A stretch of DNA of 64,000 bases from Blastomussa wellsi (GCA_947652115.1 OX393561.1:8213470-8277469); one strand, 5' to 3'; positions 50,137 to 60,044 are shown, counted from the stretch's first letter. The notes: a model not told the origin generated them from the sequence alone. Numbers and translations are program-made.

Positions 50137-53005
50137 GGTGGCTCGATAGTCTAAAAATGCTCATTTTGGCAACAATTTTACCAACACTTAAACTTTGAAT
50201 CATATCATTATACTTGTGCCACAAACTTAAATAGGTCTTACCCTTTACTTTCCACTAAGTTAGGAGAGCATTCCATAAATTTTAGAGGAGCCACACCCTT
50301 TATTCTAGCCACACCCAATTCCGAGAGACAAAAATAGGTATGTTTATGGCAAAGATATCTCTACTCTGCTTTACGCTATAGAGCTAAAACTTTAGGTGCT
50401 TGTTGTACTGTATCATAGCTGTGCAATGACCTACTTTGAGGAAGGTAGTATGTTACATTCATGAATTAGCTCTCAACAAAGAAAGACCAAAAAATAACCC
50501 TGACTACACTTCAATTTCCAAGGCATAACCCACGAGTGAGAAGTCGAAACACTATATAAATAGGTCATTGCACACAGCTATTGACACTTGAGATGCTGTG
50601 AAAATTTGATCTACTTATCTTAAATATTTTTTGAGATATTATTGTCACAAGGTTTCAAAACCTCTCAAATACGGAAAATTAGAAAATAGCAAATAAAGTT
50701 CACAAGATGATTGGGCAAGCGGTCAAGAGTTGAAAACAATGTTAGAAGGCACCAGCAGCATACTGTTGTCCATCTATTGCCTGTAAAGTGTCACTGTAAC
50801 CTTTTTTGAAGTTTCTGATCTGTTTTCTCCTTTTTTTGGCTTGCTCAGAGCTCTTACGGCGAGAATCGCGAATTCGATTATGATCTTGCTTTCGGCAAGC
50901 TTTGATGCAATGAAATCCTGGGTCAATTCCCAGGTTTCGAAGAACTAAAATGATAGAAATAGTGCCATTGTTAAAATGTGAGACTGCCAAGAAGGTAGCA
51001 AGTTCCACCACTGCTAGCCCAGAGTGGGTTTCCTTTGTAGCACGCTGCCAGATAAGGGCATTGATGGCCTCATTTTGGTTTTGCGTACCACCATGTAGAC
51101 AGCGTGCAAGCAGACTTTGCTCACTCAAGGCTTCAAAGGTGGGATAGATGGCATTAGCCACAGCCACTGGAACGGGATGGTTATGTCTATAATCAGAGGT
51201 CCCCTGTGCAACATCCCTTTGAAAGCCACACCATGAACTCTCTCCAGGGGGGCACAGGTCGTGATCTGGGCTATCATCAGTTGACTGTGTATGATGCCAA
51301 ATTGCCATTACAGCATTTTCCATAGCTTGGATATCATGAGTATTGTTCCTAATGGCTTTCCCATAATATACTTGCAGTTTATCAATGACATTATCTGTTA
51401 GCCTGCCCCTTCCGCCAATTGGCTTTCCATCTTGAAGGCGTGTCTGACCAGTTCTCTTCTTCAGTGAGCAAAGTCGCGAGCCCAAACGTTTCTGGACATG
51501 GCCCACGCATTCCAATTTTCTTACTTCAACAGGCCCATAAACAGCTTCTTCAACAATAAGTTTGTGGGATTTGCTGTCTCCATCCCCAAGAAATTCTGTA
51601 TAACGAACAGAGTAGTTTTGAACAGACCGTTCAAATATGGCAAGCATTCCAGAAGCATCCATCGACCCCGAAGAACCAAGATAGTTTGCCTGGCAAAGAT
51701 GCTGGTGTCGTTCCCACCACTCCTGAAACTCAACAGTTCCTTCTTTGCTTCTCCAAACCATGCATTCCTTGCACTCTTTGGACATTACTTCCACATCGAG
51801 AACTTTACCAGTAACTGTGGATATTGCAGTGACGACCCCATAAGCTGAAGAGTACCCCCTTTTTCTCCAAGTTCCATCCCCTGACACTCCAATGTCAAAG
51901 ACCCCATCTTCTCCTGGCTCATAAAATTCTTTTGCCTCTTCAGCTGCATTTTGCATGCTCTCCTTGGCTACAGTCTCCGCAGAATTGCGAATTGTGGACA
52001 CATGATCTCGATAAGAGTTCTCATTCATGGGTGGTAGTATGTTCATCACCGCAGCGAATTTTACAAGACTCTGGTGTCCAATTCCAATGTTCCTTGTAGC
52101 AAGGACAACTCTTCGGTTGACTTCATAAGCCTGACTCCCTTCGATTTTAGCAGAGGAAAAAAACCTCTTCGAGTATTTGCACTTTTTGGATGTGCATTTT
52201 AGCACAAAAAGAGTAGCAAAACCCATCTTGGCGCTGCAATCCTCCTCGAACGTGACGTGGCCATATTTACACATCGGGCACCAAAATGACTCGAAGACTG
52301 AAGCAAGTACAGAGATATCAATCAAACGAAAACCCTCTATACTTGCCATCTTTTCCTCTTCATCGTTTTCAGGGTCTCCAGAATCGCTAGACTTATCGTC
52401 CAACTTTCTCAGGGTAGCAGGCATCGATTTAGTGCGGTCAGAATTCCGCGTGATTTTTTTCGGAATCTTTTCATCTTCGATATCGGTGATGTCTGATTCC
52501 TCGCTTTCTTCCACTGATTCCTGATCATCAGTTCCTTCCATTTCTTCAGAATTTCTTTTCTTAGTATACTTGTTACCTGTAAACCTCCTTTTTTTTTCTT
52601 CTAACGTTCCTAAATTTCCTTTTTGGAGGCATAATTCGCTTCAACTCTCAGTAGATAGATCGTAAACAAGCGAACACGTTTTTCTCATGGCAAGTACGTC
52701 ATGTATCAGCAGGTAATATCCTCATTTAGGGCCTAACTATTTACCAGGCCCCTGAAATCTATTCTGGTCGCTCCTGTGAAGATTTCTTTGAAATCATTGG
52801 CTTTTTTGGTGGAAAACGACGCGTAAACAATGCTGGTTTCCATAGCAACCGTTCAAACAGATCCAGAAACAGTTGAAAAACATAGAATAGCCATGGGAAA
52901 AATTACAAAAGACTTACTTTTCTTGAAACTACAATGACTGTTGGTGCCCAGAAACTTATTTCCAAAAATATGAAGTTTTTATGATTTTTGGCCTATCGAG
53001 CCACC
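50137..53005. mobile_element. Complete Mutator-like DNA transposon with matching TIRs
   Basis: The left end GGTGGCTCGATAG (50137-50149) is exactly mirrored at the right end (52993-53005). Both are followed inward by a near-identical CNAAAAAT, about 20 bp in all. Between them lies one intact transposase gene. The left flank is TTAA and the right flank ATAG, so no clear target duplication is visible; the right flank may have been disturbed by the neighbouring Harbinger element that starts within about 10 bp. Length 2869 bp. Confidence 0.8.
50742..52541 (-). CDS. Mutator-like (MULE-type) DDE transposase, intact
   Basis: 599 residues in a single exon. An acidic N-terminus (1-65) precedes a zinc-ribbon-like C88xxC91...C116-C121 segment, a helical linker and an RNase H-like core. 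In the core, D222 (SGDGTWRKRG), D320 or D322 (LGDGDSK) and E491 (NQNEAINA) are the expected catalytic acids. The C345xxH348 motif between the second D and the E is typical of the Mutator/hAT/Kolobok group. It would cut and join DNA in the nucleus. No stops or frameshifts, and the TIRs match, so the element may be recent or still active. Mutator-like is my best family; Kolobok-type is an alternative because of the TTAA at one flank. A basic C-terminus (KKRRKQIRNFKKG) could bind DNA or direct nuclear entry. Confidence 0.8.
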   Translation of the reverse strand: MEGTDDQESVEESEESDITDIEDEKIPKKITRNSDRTKSMPATLRKLDDKSSDSGDPENDEEEKMASIEGFRLIDISVLASVFESFWCPMCKYGHVTFEEDCSAKMGFATLFVLKCTSKKCKYSKRFFSSAKIEGSQAYEVNRRVVLATRNIGIGHQSLVKFAAVMNILPPMNENSYRDHVSTIRNSAETVAKESMQNAAEEAKEFYEPGEDGVFDIGVSGDGTWRKRGYSSAYGVVTAISTVTGKVLDVEVMSKECKECMVWRSKEGTVEFQEWWERHQHLCQANYLGSSGSMDASGMLAIFERSVQNYSVRYTEFLGDGDSKSHKLIVEEAVYGPVEVRKLECVGHVQKRLGSRLCSLKKRTGQTRLQDGKPIGGRGRLTDNVIDKLQVYYGKAIRNNTHDIQAMENAVMAIWHHTQSTDDSPDHDLCPPGESSWCGFQRDVAQGTSDYRHNHPVPVAVANAIYPTFEALSEQSLLARCLHGGTQNQNEAINALIWQRATKETHSGLAVVELATFLAVSHFNNGTISIILVLRNLGIDPGFHCIKACRKQDHNRIRDSRRKSSEQAKKRRKQIRNFKKGYSDTLQAIDGQQYAAGAF

Positions 53006-53177
53006 ATAGGCCCAGTTCAGACGTCGTGCTTCTGCCGTGCCGAACTTAATTCCAATTAGGTTCGACTGCAGCACGGCAGAAACACGACTTTGATTCAGAC
53101 GTCGTGCCATAGTCGTACCAAATTCAGGAGTTACTAAAGCCACGCAACAATTAGTCAGCGGTGACGAAACAAAAACA

Positions 53178-54481
53178 ATGGCGCCGCAGCGAAGACTCCT
53201 GCTGATAAAATTATTGCAAGACTCGAGAAGAAGACGGAGAGAAAGCATGCAGAAACTACTTCACATTTTGCAAGCAAGGCGAATGCTGTTATTGCGGATT
53301 TGCTTCCTAACTACACTCCTGCTTTCTTCCGAAAACTCCATTGCTGTTCGATCCTGTCGACTACTACCACGACACAATTACGGATGGTTTGAACATTTGT
53401 GGAATACGTACAGTGATGCCAGGTTCAAGAAGACATTCCGTGTGTCCAAGGCAACCTTCAGGTTTATTCTTGGCCGCATTGAACACGACTTGCAACGCGA
53501 CACTGTCGCAGAAGATCCGATTCCACCAGCATTTAGGCTGGCAGTGTGCCTTTACCGTTTAGCCAGAGGAGATTACTTCTACACAATAGCTGAAATGACC
53601 GGCCTTGGAGTCTCAACAGTTTGCGGGATAGTAAGTGACGTTACAAAGGCAATTATCAACAATCTGTGGAATGAACAAGTTTCCCAATACTTTCCGAGGA
53701 ACGAACTGGAATTCCGGGACAAAATTTTGGATATGGAAGAAGTGTGGCAATTCCCATGCAGCTGGGCTGCCATTGATGGATGTCATATCCCATTAAAATC
53801 CCTGCAGGTGGATTACAGGCAAGCAAAGAATACCACAACTATAAGAACTTTTACTCAATCATCCTAATTGCCTTGGTAGACACAAAGCGTAGATTTATTT
53901 GGGCGAGTTGTGGATTCCCAGGAAATTCACATGATTCAATCATTTTGCAATCAACCAACCTTTGGAGTAAAATAACAGCTGGGCAAGTAATACCTGATAT
54001 AGGTAAAGACATTGAAGGTGTTAGTGTCCCTCCTCTAATTTTGGGTGATTCTGCTTTCCCTTTTCAAAGCTGGCTCATGAAACCTAATATGAGTGCTGTG
54101 TTGACCCCCCCACAACAATATTTTAATTATAGACTCAGCAGAGCAAGAATGATCATTGAGGATGCCTATGGTGGGCTCAAAGGTAGGTGGCGAGTGCTTC
54201 TTAGGAAGTGTGAGAGCACCCAAGAAGAAGTTCGAGACAATACACTTGCATGTATTGTGTTGCATAACATCTGTATTGAACGGGGGGATACTTTGAGCAG
54301 ACAACTGGATGCCACTATTGACCCGGCAACAAACCAGAGAAGGCCCAGGGATGTTATAAGGCGTCTCTTGACCATGACCAACTGTCGGCCAGTAAGGGAT
54401 AACTGTCGACAGGCAAGCAGGATAAGAACTGTGCTCACACAGAAGTTGTGGAGAGAAAAACAAGGACAAGGTGTATTCTGA
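53178..54481 (+). pseudogene. PIF/Harbinger (HARBI1-type) transposase with one frameshift
   Basis: The reading frame from 53178 encodes the N-terminal helical part and the first catalytic Asp (AAIDGCHIP). It then loses frame at about 53800. A second frame, entered there, continues with YHNYKNFYSIILIALVD, the second Asp (LILGDSAFP) and Glu (RMIIEDAYGGLKGRW), and ends at 54481. A single missing base near 53800 explains it; the homology joins there without a gap. Harbinger transposases work with a partner Myb-like protein that brings them to DNA (family knowledge); the partner is at 56071-57132. The break could be a real mutation or an assembly error. All three catalytic acids are present. Confidence 0.85.
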
Positions 54482-54496
54482 AGACTTGATTTATAT

Positions 54497-54709
54497 TTAA
54501 CCCTTGCACTCCAGTGACTGATATGTACTTTCCCTTACAAGATCAGTATGTTTTCTAGCAGAGAGGTGATGAGAATAGAGAAGTCTATCCCCATCCCCTG
54601 GGAGATACTGCCTCAATTGCGAAATTCTCAAAACTGTCATTAAAAGGAATGTATAGCACCCAGTAAAGAGAATTAACATTATTTTACATCTTGGGAGTGA
54701 AAGGGTTAA
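54497..54709. mobile_element. TTAA-ended MITE nested in the Harbinger spacer
   Basis: TTAACCCTTGCACTCC at 54497 is mirrored by GGGAGTGAAAGGGTTAA ending at 54709. 213 bp, non-coding. TTAA at both tips fits a piggyBac-like or other TTAA-specific source. Confidence 0.75.
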
Positions 54710-54787
54710 GCTGAAGTTTCAAGTGTACCACAGAAGCCAAAAGGGCTCCTTTGTAAAGGGACGTGTTCTTCAAAAGGGTTCCTTTGA

Positions 54788-54918
54788 TATGATAAAATTC
54801 AACTTGGAAGCGAGGCCTATGCGCCTAGAAGACATAAACGAAATGAATGAATGAATGAACATTCTGGTTCAATTTCTTTTCTTTGTGTCCTCTAGGCATC
54901 ACTACAAAGTTGAATTTG
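54788..54918. mobile_element. Small foldback element in the Harbinger spacer
   Basis: AAATTCAACTTGG with GCGCCTAGAAGACA on the left is mirrored imperfectly by TGTCCTCTAGGC and CAAAGTTGAATTT on the right. A short AATG tandem sits at the centre (54841-54856). Non-coding. Confidence 0.5.
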
Positions 54919-55351
54919 AATATGACTGATAAAGAACCTGGTGTTGTTTTTGTCACAGAAAAAGTGTAGTTCCCATCACCTTTCAGGTGGAACATTAAGC
55001 AGAGACTTTTGTTCTACCATATGTTCTTACTGAAGTTACATGAAAAAAAAAAAATGAAATAAGTTTGTACTATCTCTGTAGCAAGATGTTTCTATTTTCC
55101 AAAAAAACATGATAACTTAAAAATTATAATTATAGTATTTAAATCCTTCATGATGATTATGTTGTCAGCTTGGTATATGAACATGATTTCTCTAATACAA
55201 GCAATAAATTGTTTGGTTACTGGTAACATGACATCACTGTTAATGGATATCTTAACTCAACTTCCCTGTGAAATCACGTGCTATCCTGGCACGATGGGAG
55301 AGGATTGCTCAATTTTCAAACCTATGTAACATATAGATCCTTCGCAGGTTG

Positions 55352-55530
55352 CAGGGCTGTCATTAAGTTTTGCATCACCTGTAGCCTCATTCTACACACC
55401 CGTAGCAAACTTGTTACTTTGTGGTTGAATTCTATCAACAACAGGCAATTTCACCCGTAGCACCAAGGGAAAATCAAGCATGCTCAGCCGTAACAGGTGT
55501 TACGGGTTACGGCCCTTAATGACAGCCCTG
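55352..55530. mobile_element. MITE with CAGGGCTGTCATTAAG ends and 6-bp target duplication
   Basis: The 16-bp termini are exact inverted copies (55352-55367 and 55515-55530). AGGTTG directly abuts both outer ends, a clear 6-bp direct repeat. The tips resemble hAT-type ends, but hAT elements normally make 8-bp duplications, so the class is open. Nested in the Harbinger spacer. Confidence 0.8.
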
Positions 55531-55637
55531 AGGTTGTATCCATATCTGTAAAATGCATATATTAAATAATTGCAAATATAAAAAGAGGAAGAGTAGCTCA
55601 GAAGCAAAGTGGCCAAAATCACAATGAAAATTTCAAG

Positions 55638-55782
55638 TTGCCCATAATTCACTCTGTTTGCCCCCAAATTTGCATAAACTTTTTTTGCCAAATGCTCTTG
55701 GGAGGTCTGCATATTCCCAAGAGCATTTCACAAAAATGGTTTAGGCAAAATTTGGGGGCAATCAGAGTGAATTATGGGCAAT
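55638..55782. mobile_element. MITE with TTGCCCATAATTCACTCTG ends
   Basis: TTGCCCATAATTCACTCTG and then GCCCCCAAATTTGC on the left are mirrored on the right by GCAAAATTTGGGGGC and CAGAGTGAATTATGGGCAA. The centre holds another palindrome (AAATGCTCTTGGGA and its mirror). About 145 bp, nested in the Harbinger spacer. Confidence 0.8.
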
Positions 55783-56070
55783 TGGAAAATAGACAATAGA
55801 TCTGCATTCAGAACTACAGGATCCCTTCATAAATAATCAATAATTATTTTTATCCATTCAAGCTGATGAATTTTTGCTACACTAAAGTAGAATAATGAAC
55901 TTTAAAAACACAAAAATATAATCATGGAAATTTCCCAATTATTACTTCTGGAATAGCTTCCCATGTTTCTGAACACCTGAAGATTTAAACAACAAATTTA
56001 AATTTAGAAATATTTCCTACTCACAACACAACAAATATTGTGGAAAAAAGATCAAGTCATTAATTGAAAG

Positions 56071-57132
56071 TCAGAGGTCGAAGAAAGTTTGGGAATTATT
56101 GTTCGCCACACTTGATGCAGTTCCACCTTGCACCTGATGCATACCTCCACTTTCCATATATCCATAAGCATGCTGGGGTGGGACAGACATGTAACCATAC
56201 GGCTGGTAGCTTCCTTGAGTAGAACACTGAACAGATTGGGCTGGTGACTGTGATGACATAATCATTTGCATGAGTTGAAGCTCGTGTCTTCTAGCCTTCT
56301 CGTTCTCTTCGCGATAAAACTCAAGGAGATCTTTGGTTGGGTCTCTTTCTAACAACTTCTCCATGCATTCAACAGCACTTGAGGCAACTTCTTTCCTTTT
56401 TTTCCCTCGGTTTTTGACTGGTACAAAAAGCTTCCTACCATCTGACGATCCGTTACCTGTACTCTCATCGCTGTCCTGTACACTTGCTGGACTTGCCCTT
56501 GATTCTTCATTTACATTTTCACTGCTCCCATCAGTTGGTTCAACTGCTCTTTCAGGCTGACAGGAATCTCGACTTTTCACGAGAGCAAACAGCATGGGGA
56601 ACCATGGCCCATAATTCTTTTCTTCTTGGAAGCGATTAACACCTGTCGCGGTTTTCACGGTGAGAGCCACTTTTTTGCATTCGCTTATCAGCTTTTTTAA
56701 CTTGTTTCTCACTTGCTCCACAGTGAACCGAACCTCATGACCACGTGCTTCGAACCGTTCCTGCATATCTTTGAGCAACTTGCTATATACCTCATTGTTT
56801 CTTGAGTTTTTTGAATTCGTGAAGATAATTCTTTGTTTGTAATAATCGCTATTACAAACAATATCCACCATATCTGTAATGTCGTCTTCCTTCCAACTCG
56901 ATTTTCTTCCAACTTTCTTCTTCTTTGCCCGATTGCTCCCGGAATTCGTAGACTTGCTGATTTCAGATTCAGCGTCGCTAGCTGCTTCTTCGCCATTTTC
57001 CCTTCCACATCCATAGCCAGCTAATGGAATGTTTTCATCAAAGAGTTCGTCTTCGTTCCATGATTCATCACCAGCTTGCTCTTCGGCGGATGAAATTTCG
57101 TTCACATGAACACTTCTTCGCCAAGCCGCCAT
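56071..57132 (-). CDS. Harbinger-associated Myb/SANT-like DNA-binding protein, intact
   Basis: 353 residues in one exon. An acidic N-terminus (1-60) and a basic stretch (AKKKKVGRK, about 69-77) lead into a Myb/SANT-like domain at about 78-165 (SSWKEDD, then ITDMVDIVCNSDYY, KLLKDMQERF and RFTVEQVRNKLKKL). A Ser/Asp/Glu-rich linker, a second basic stretch (KNRGKKRKE) and a Met/Gln/Tyr-rich C-terminus follow. In PIF/Harbinger elements this second protein binds the element ends and carries the transposase into the nucleus (established for the superfamily). It lies opposite and convergent to the transposase, just inside the right terminus, and is unbroken although its partner is frameshifted. Confidence 0.8.
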   Translation of the reverse strand: MAAWRRSVHVNEISSAEEQAGDESWNEDELFDENIPLAGYGCGRENGEEAASDAESEISKSTNSGSNRAKKKKVGRKSSWKEDDITDMVDIVCNSDYYKQRIIFTNSKNSRNNEVYSKLLKDMQERFEARGHEVRFTVEQVRNKLKKLISECKKVALTVKTATGVNRFQEEKNYGPWFPMLFALVKSRDSCQPERAVEPTDGSSENVNEESRASPASVQDSDESTGNGSSDGRKLFVPVKNRGKKRKEVASSAVECMEKLLERDPTKDLLEFYREENEKARRHELQLMQMIMSSQSPAQSVQCSTQGSYQPYGYMSVPPQHAYGYMESGGMHQVQGGTASSVANNNSQTFFDL

Positions 57133-57622
57133 GTTGTTACTTTAACACTCAATGCGCATAATCCGTAAAGGAGAATTCTCCTCGTGGTCTCCTCGTAACT
57201 CCTCGCGCGAACAAAACTCTGCCAAAATACATTAATATAATTTATGAATTTTGTTTGGCACGGCAGAGGCACGACGTTTGAATCGCTGCCGTGCCAGAGT
57301 CGTGTAGCACGACAGAGGATGTCGAACTTAATTGCTTTGTCGAACTTAATTCAAAAGTTTGATTCAGACGCCGTGCTTCTGCCGTGCTTTTGTCGAACTT
57401 AATTCCTGAATTTAGTTCGGCACGGCAGAAGCACGACGTCTGATGTTTTGCTTACCTTTCTCATTGTATTTTGTCGTTGTTTTCCGTTGTTTTGATTACA
57501 CGAGAAGAGAAGACGGGTCTCATTCCTGTACTTCTTCGTAGTCGGAGCTTGCAGTGAAATGAATCCATCCACCATCAATCAATCAGTCAGTCAGCAGATC
57601 ACGAACGGTACACTAAGAACAA

Positions 57623-57814
57623 TTATGCGTCCATGCGGACTTCATAAATATCAGTGATATGCTTGATTATGTTTCCAAAAGGATCCTCTCCATAGTGCTT
57701 ACGCCACACATACCAATCTGTCACCGTTTCTGTTGACGTTACTTCATCATCCAGTGAGGTTTCCTGCACTGCTTGACAAGCCAATACTTGAAAATACTGA
57801 TTGAATTTAGTCAT
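57623..57814 (-). CDS. Unidentified 63-residue open frame
   Basis: An ATG at 57814 opens MTKFNQYFQVLACQAVQETS and ends ITDIYEVRMDA. The composition looks protein-like (TVTDWYVWRKHYGEDPFG), but I recognise no family. It lies just outside the right Harbinger end and downstream, on the same strand, of the zinc-module pseudogene at 57958. It could be a last exon or a remnant of the same locus. Confidence 0.3.
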   Translation of the reverse strand: MTKFNQYFQVLACQAVQETSLDDEVTSTETVTDWYVWRKHYGEDPFGNIIKHITDIYEVRMDA

Positions 57815-57957
57815 TGGGTATTTAATTTAGAGGGCGAAGAGGCGATCTTATGAATACAAATGAAGCTACCAAAGGTGTCGACGCCGTGCTAATGAAGCAT
57901 TGTGACAAAGTGTCACACCCAAAAAGGAGGTTACATAACCCATGATAAATACATTTA

Positions 57958-58963
57958 TCATTTGTTGTGAGGCACGAATGGTAGGGCCATTAACTTTTGG
58001 ATGTACTTGCAAACAGCATCGTCTTCAGAGTAGGATCCCTGCAGTTCAAGTTCTTGCACCTGAAATCAAACGTAGACATACACATTAGTTATTCATTTAC
58101 AAAGTTCATCTGATGCGTGTCCATCAGTGTAACCAGTTGAACTACAATTTATACAATTTGAAGTGTGTTTACTTTGCTTTGAACTGATGTAATGTGGTAG
58201 TAACAAGTGAATAATAAAGTGACAACACAACCACATGTAATGAAGCAAACAAAGGTTATTGATAGCACTAAACTGTCATTCTTTTCAATACAGAAAACTT
58301 TATAAAATAACTGACATACTTGCAGGGGAACACCTGAACCTGGAGCGTAACACCCAGTTTGACGGGACTGCAATGCTAGTTTCTGTTCTCAAAGAAGCAA
58401 AATACATGTTCTTGTTACATTACCTCTCCTTTAAGTAACTCCTGCATCACATCCATGAATTGCAATTTACTTCTGAGTTGAGCGTGCAAAATGTAATCAT
58501 GCTTGGCTTTGCATAGACCATCCCACTCACTTGAGCCTTTTCACCAACCTTTTAGCTTGCCTTCAAGAAACACCCTCTTCCCGCAAATAAGTTGACATTT
58601 CACACAGATAAAACTTGGATGGACACTGGGCGAATCGACCAAGAGGGAAACTTGCCAAACTTTATTCACTTCAGAAGATAACTTTGATGCATGCACTTTG
58701 TGCTTATGGTCCTTTATTTTAACTCCACAAATTCGGCAAAGAGCTGGAAGTTTCTCCTGGTGTCATTCCATGCCAAGAGTATTAACCTAAAAAGAAAAAA
58801 AGCCCATTTTAGTCACCAACAAAATAAAAACCGATTTAAAATAGCTCAAGTTGATCGTGTTACTCTTGAGTAATGGGACAGCGATTTTGACTGCAATTAG
58901 TGCCCAGACTTCCAGAAAAGTCTACCAAAAATCTAGCTTGTCTACCATGTTGGCACTTGGCAT
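57958..58963 (-). pseudogene. Zinc-module protein (CRICG...HP..C..C) with one in-frame TGA
   Basis: Exon 58756-58424 encodes LPALCRICGVKIKDHKH, then VWQVSLLVDSPSVHPSFICVKC and VFLEGKLKGW. It meets TGA at 58543-58541 and continues in the same frame as SSEWDGLCKAKHDYILHAQL to the donor after KGE. Exon 58059-57958 follows in phase 0 and ends LPFVPHNK, stop. A possible first exon, MPSANM (58963-58946), also fits in phase. The spacing CxxC ... HP..(I/V)C..C resembles the zinc module seen in invertebrate RAG1-like and related transposon-associated proteins; this is recognition from memory, not a search. One nonsense codon in otherwise coding-like sequence suggests a recent pseudogene, a sequencing error, or a short product ending at KGW. 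Confidence 0.5.
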
Positions 58964-59239
58964 GATGAAAGTTTATGGATTTAAGAACCGAGGAAAAATA
59001 CTGCGAGCTTCGTTAAAAATACGCGAGTACTAGAAAAAAACAAAAGTTCTTCACCTACCTTTGAAACGTGACATCCTAAATCGTTGCGCAAAACGGCATA
59101 AAATCTCTCAGAATAATGCGAGTACCATCAACTAGCATCCAAAATGGCTGTTGAAATATTCCTCTTGATAGTTGCTTGGGTATAAGTCCCGGATGGATGC
59201 TCATACAAGGCACAGGACAGCAACTTTGAAAAGTGGACG

Positions 59240-59690
59240 CTATTTTCCTTGAGAACAATGGTTTCGTGACGTCATGGATGTCCTAATATATTGGGATATT
59301 CCAGACTGGTTAGGCACTGTAAACTCTGAAGCGTGCAAAAAGCCGAAGTACCCCAAGGAACAAGCTGCCCAGAACATCCGATGATCAGGATGGCCAAGAT
59401 CCAAGGACTGCCAAATAACCAGCATTAAGTCGTCGGTAATGGTCAGCCTCGAGGAGGAGGGAGTGCCCTGGCAGTGCTTGATGCCACAAACTACCCTCTG
59501 CAGGTGGAGGCAATCTGAGAGTGGGTCTGGGAACCCCTGATCGATGTGAAGAGCTCTAACACCAGAAAGGTAGACCTTAATTGATGAATGCTGCAGAGTC
59601 GTAGCCAGCCAGGTAACAAATAGGCAAAGCGTCCATTCATCTGTTGGGCACAGAGACCCTGATGGGTGCAATGTACAAGGCTGTCAGCAG
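59240..59690 (-). pseudogene. Tyrosine-recombinase fragment (DIRS/Crypton-like), catalytic Arg lost
   Basis: The frame contains a core-binding SAM-like domain (LCLFVTWLATTLQHSSIKVY, LSGVRALHIDQGFPDPL) and the start of the catalytic domain (MFWAACSLGYFGFLHASEFT). In this family the last motif normally reads GFLRxSEF, where R is the first catalytic Arg; here it is H. The sequence ends soon after, before the HxxR and Tyr motifs. The Arg-to-His change fits a CGC to CAC (CpG decay) event. Upstream frames are broken. The source element may be DIRS-like or Crypton-like; the reverse-transcriptase part needed to decide is not present. Confidence 0.7.
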
Positions 59691-59849
59691 AAGGAAATGA
59701 ATTTGGTCTGGGTTGTGGTATATGCGCACCGAGTCCTCTGGGCCCAGGGCCCAGCTGCATCAGAAGAGACTTCCACATCAGTCTCGGGAAGGCATATTTT
59801 AGTGGTTGGGACTGGCAAAAGCCTAATTTAAACCCATGAAGAATCCCAT

Positions 59850-60044
59850 CTAGGACCAATTTGACCAGCGGCACTTCAGAAAATTTGTGTTTGGCCTTGG
59901 AAGTGCTAGATCAGTCTCAAGATTCCTAAGATTATAGTTTATGTTGCTGTCATGGAGCTTTACAAAGGAGTCACTCAGTTGGGGGGCAGATAGATCATTT
60001 TTCATGTATAAGGGTACCCTTTGTATGGAAGTGCCTGGTTTCAA
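59850..60044 (-). pseudogene. C-terminal remnant of a non-LTR reverse transcriptase
   Basis: The segment DSNINYNLRNLETDLALPRP with NTNFLK resembles the post-polymerase tail of CR1/jockey-type LINE proteins, which typically read HxYNLRxxxTDLxxPxPxTxFLKRS. No polymerase motifs precede it. It abuts the tyrosine-recombinase fragment on the same strand, so the junction joins two unrelated element classes. Confidence 0.55.

Larger units (their letters stand above)
53009..57443. mobile_element. PIF/Harbinger DNA transposon with two convergent genes
   Basis: The left terminus (from about 53009) contains TCAGACGTCGTGCTTCTGCC. The right terminus carries the inverted copy ending CGACGTCTGA at about 57443. 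The outermost 10 bp of the left end (GGCCCAGT) have no mirror on the right, so the right tip is lost or changed and I cannot define the target duplication. Several extra copies of GCACGGCAGAAGCACGAC, in both orientations, lie just inside each end (53060-53110, 57256-57400), as subterminal binding sites do. Inside are a Harbinger transposase on the plus strand and a Myb/SANT-like protein on the minus strand, the usual pair. Confidence 0.8.

Noticed and set aside
58541..58543. In-frame TGA as a selenocysteine codon
   Set aside because: No selenoprotein family resemblance and no stem-loop recognised downstream; a nonsense change or sequencing error is simpler.
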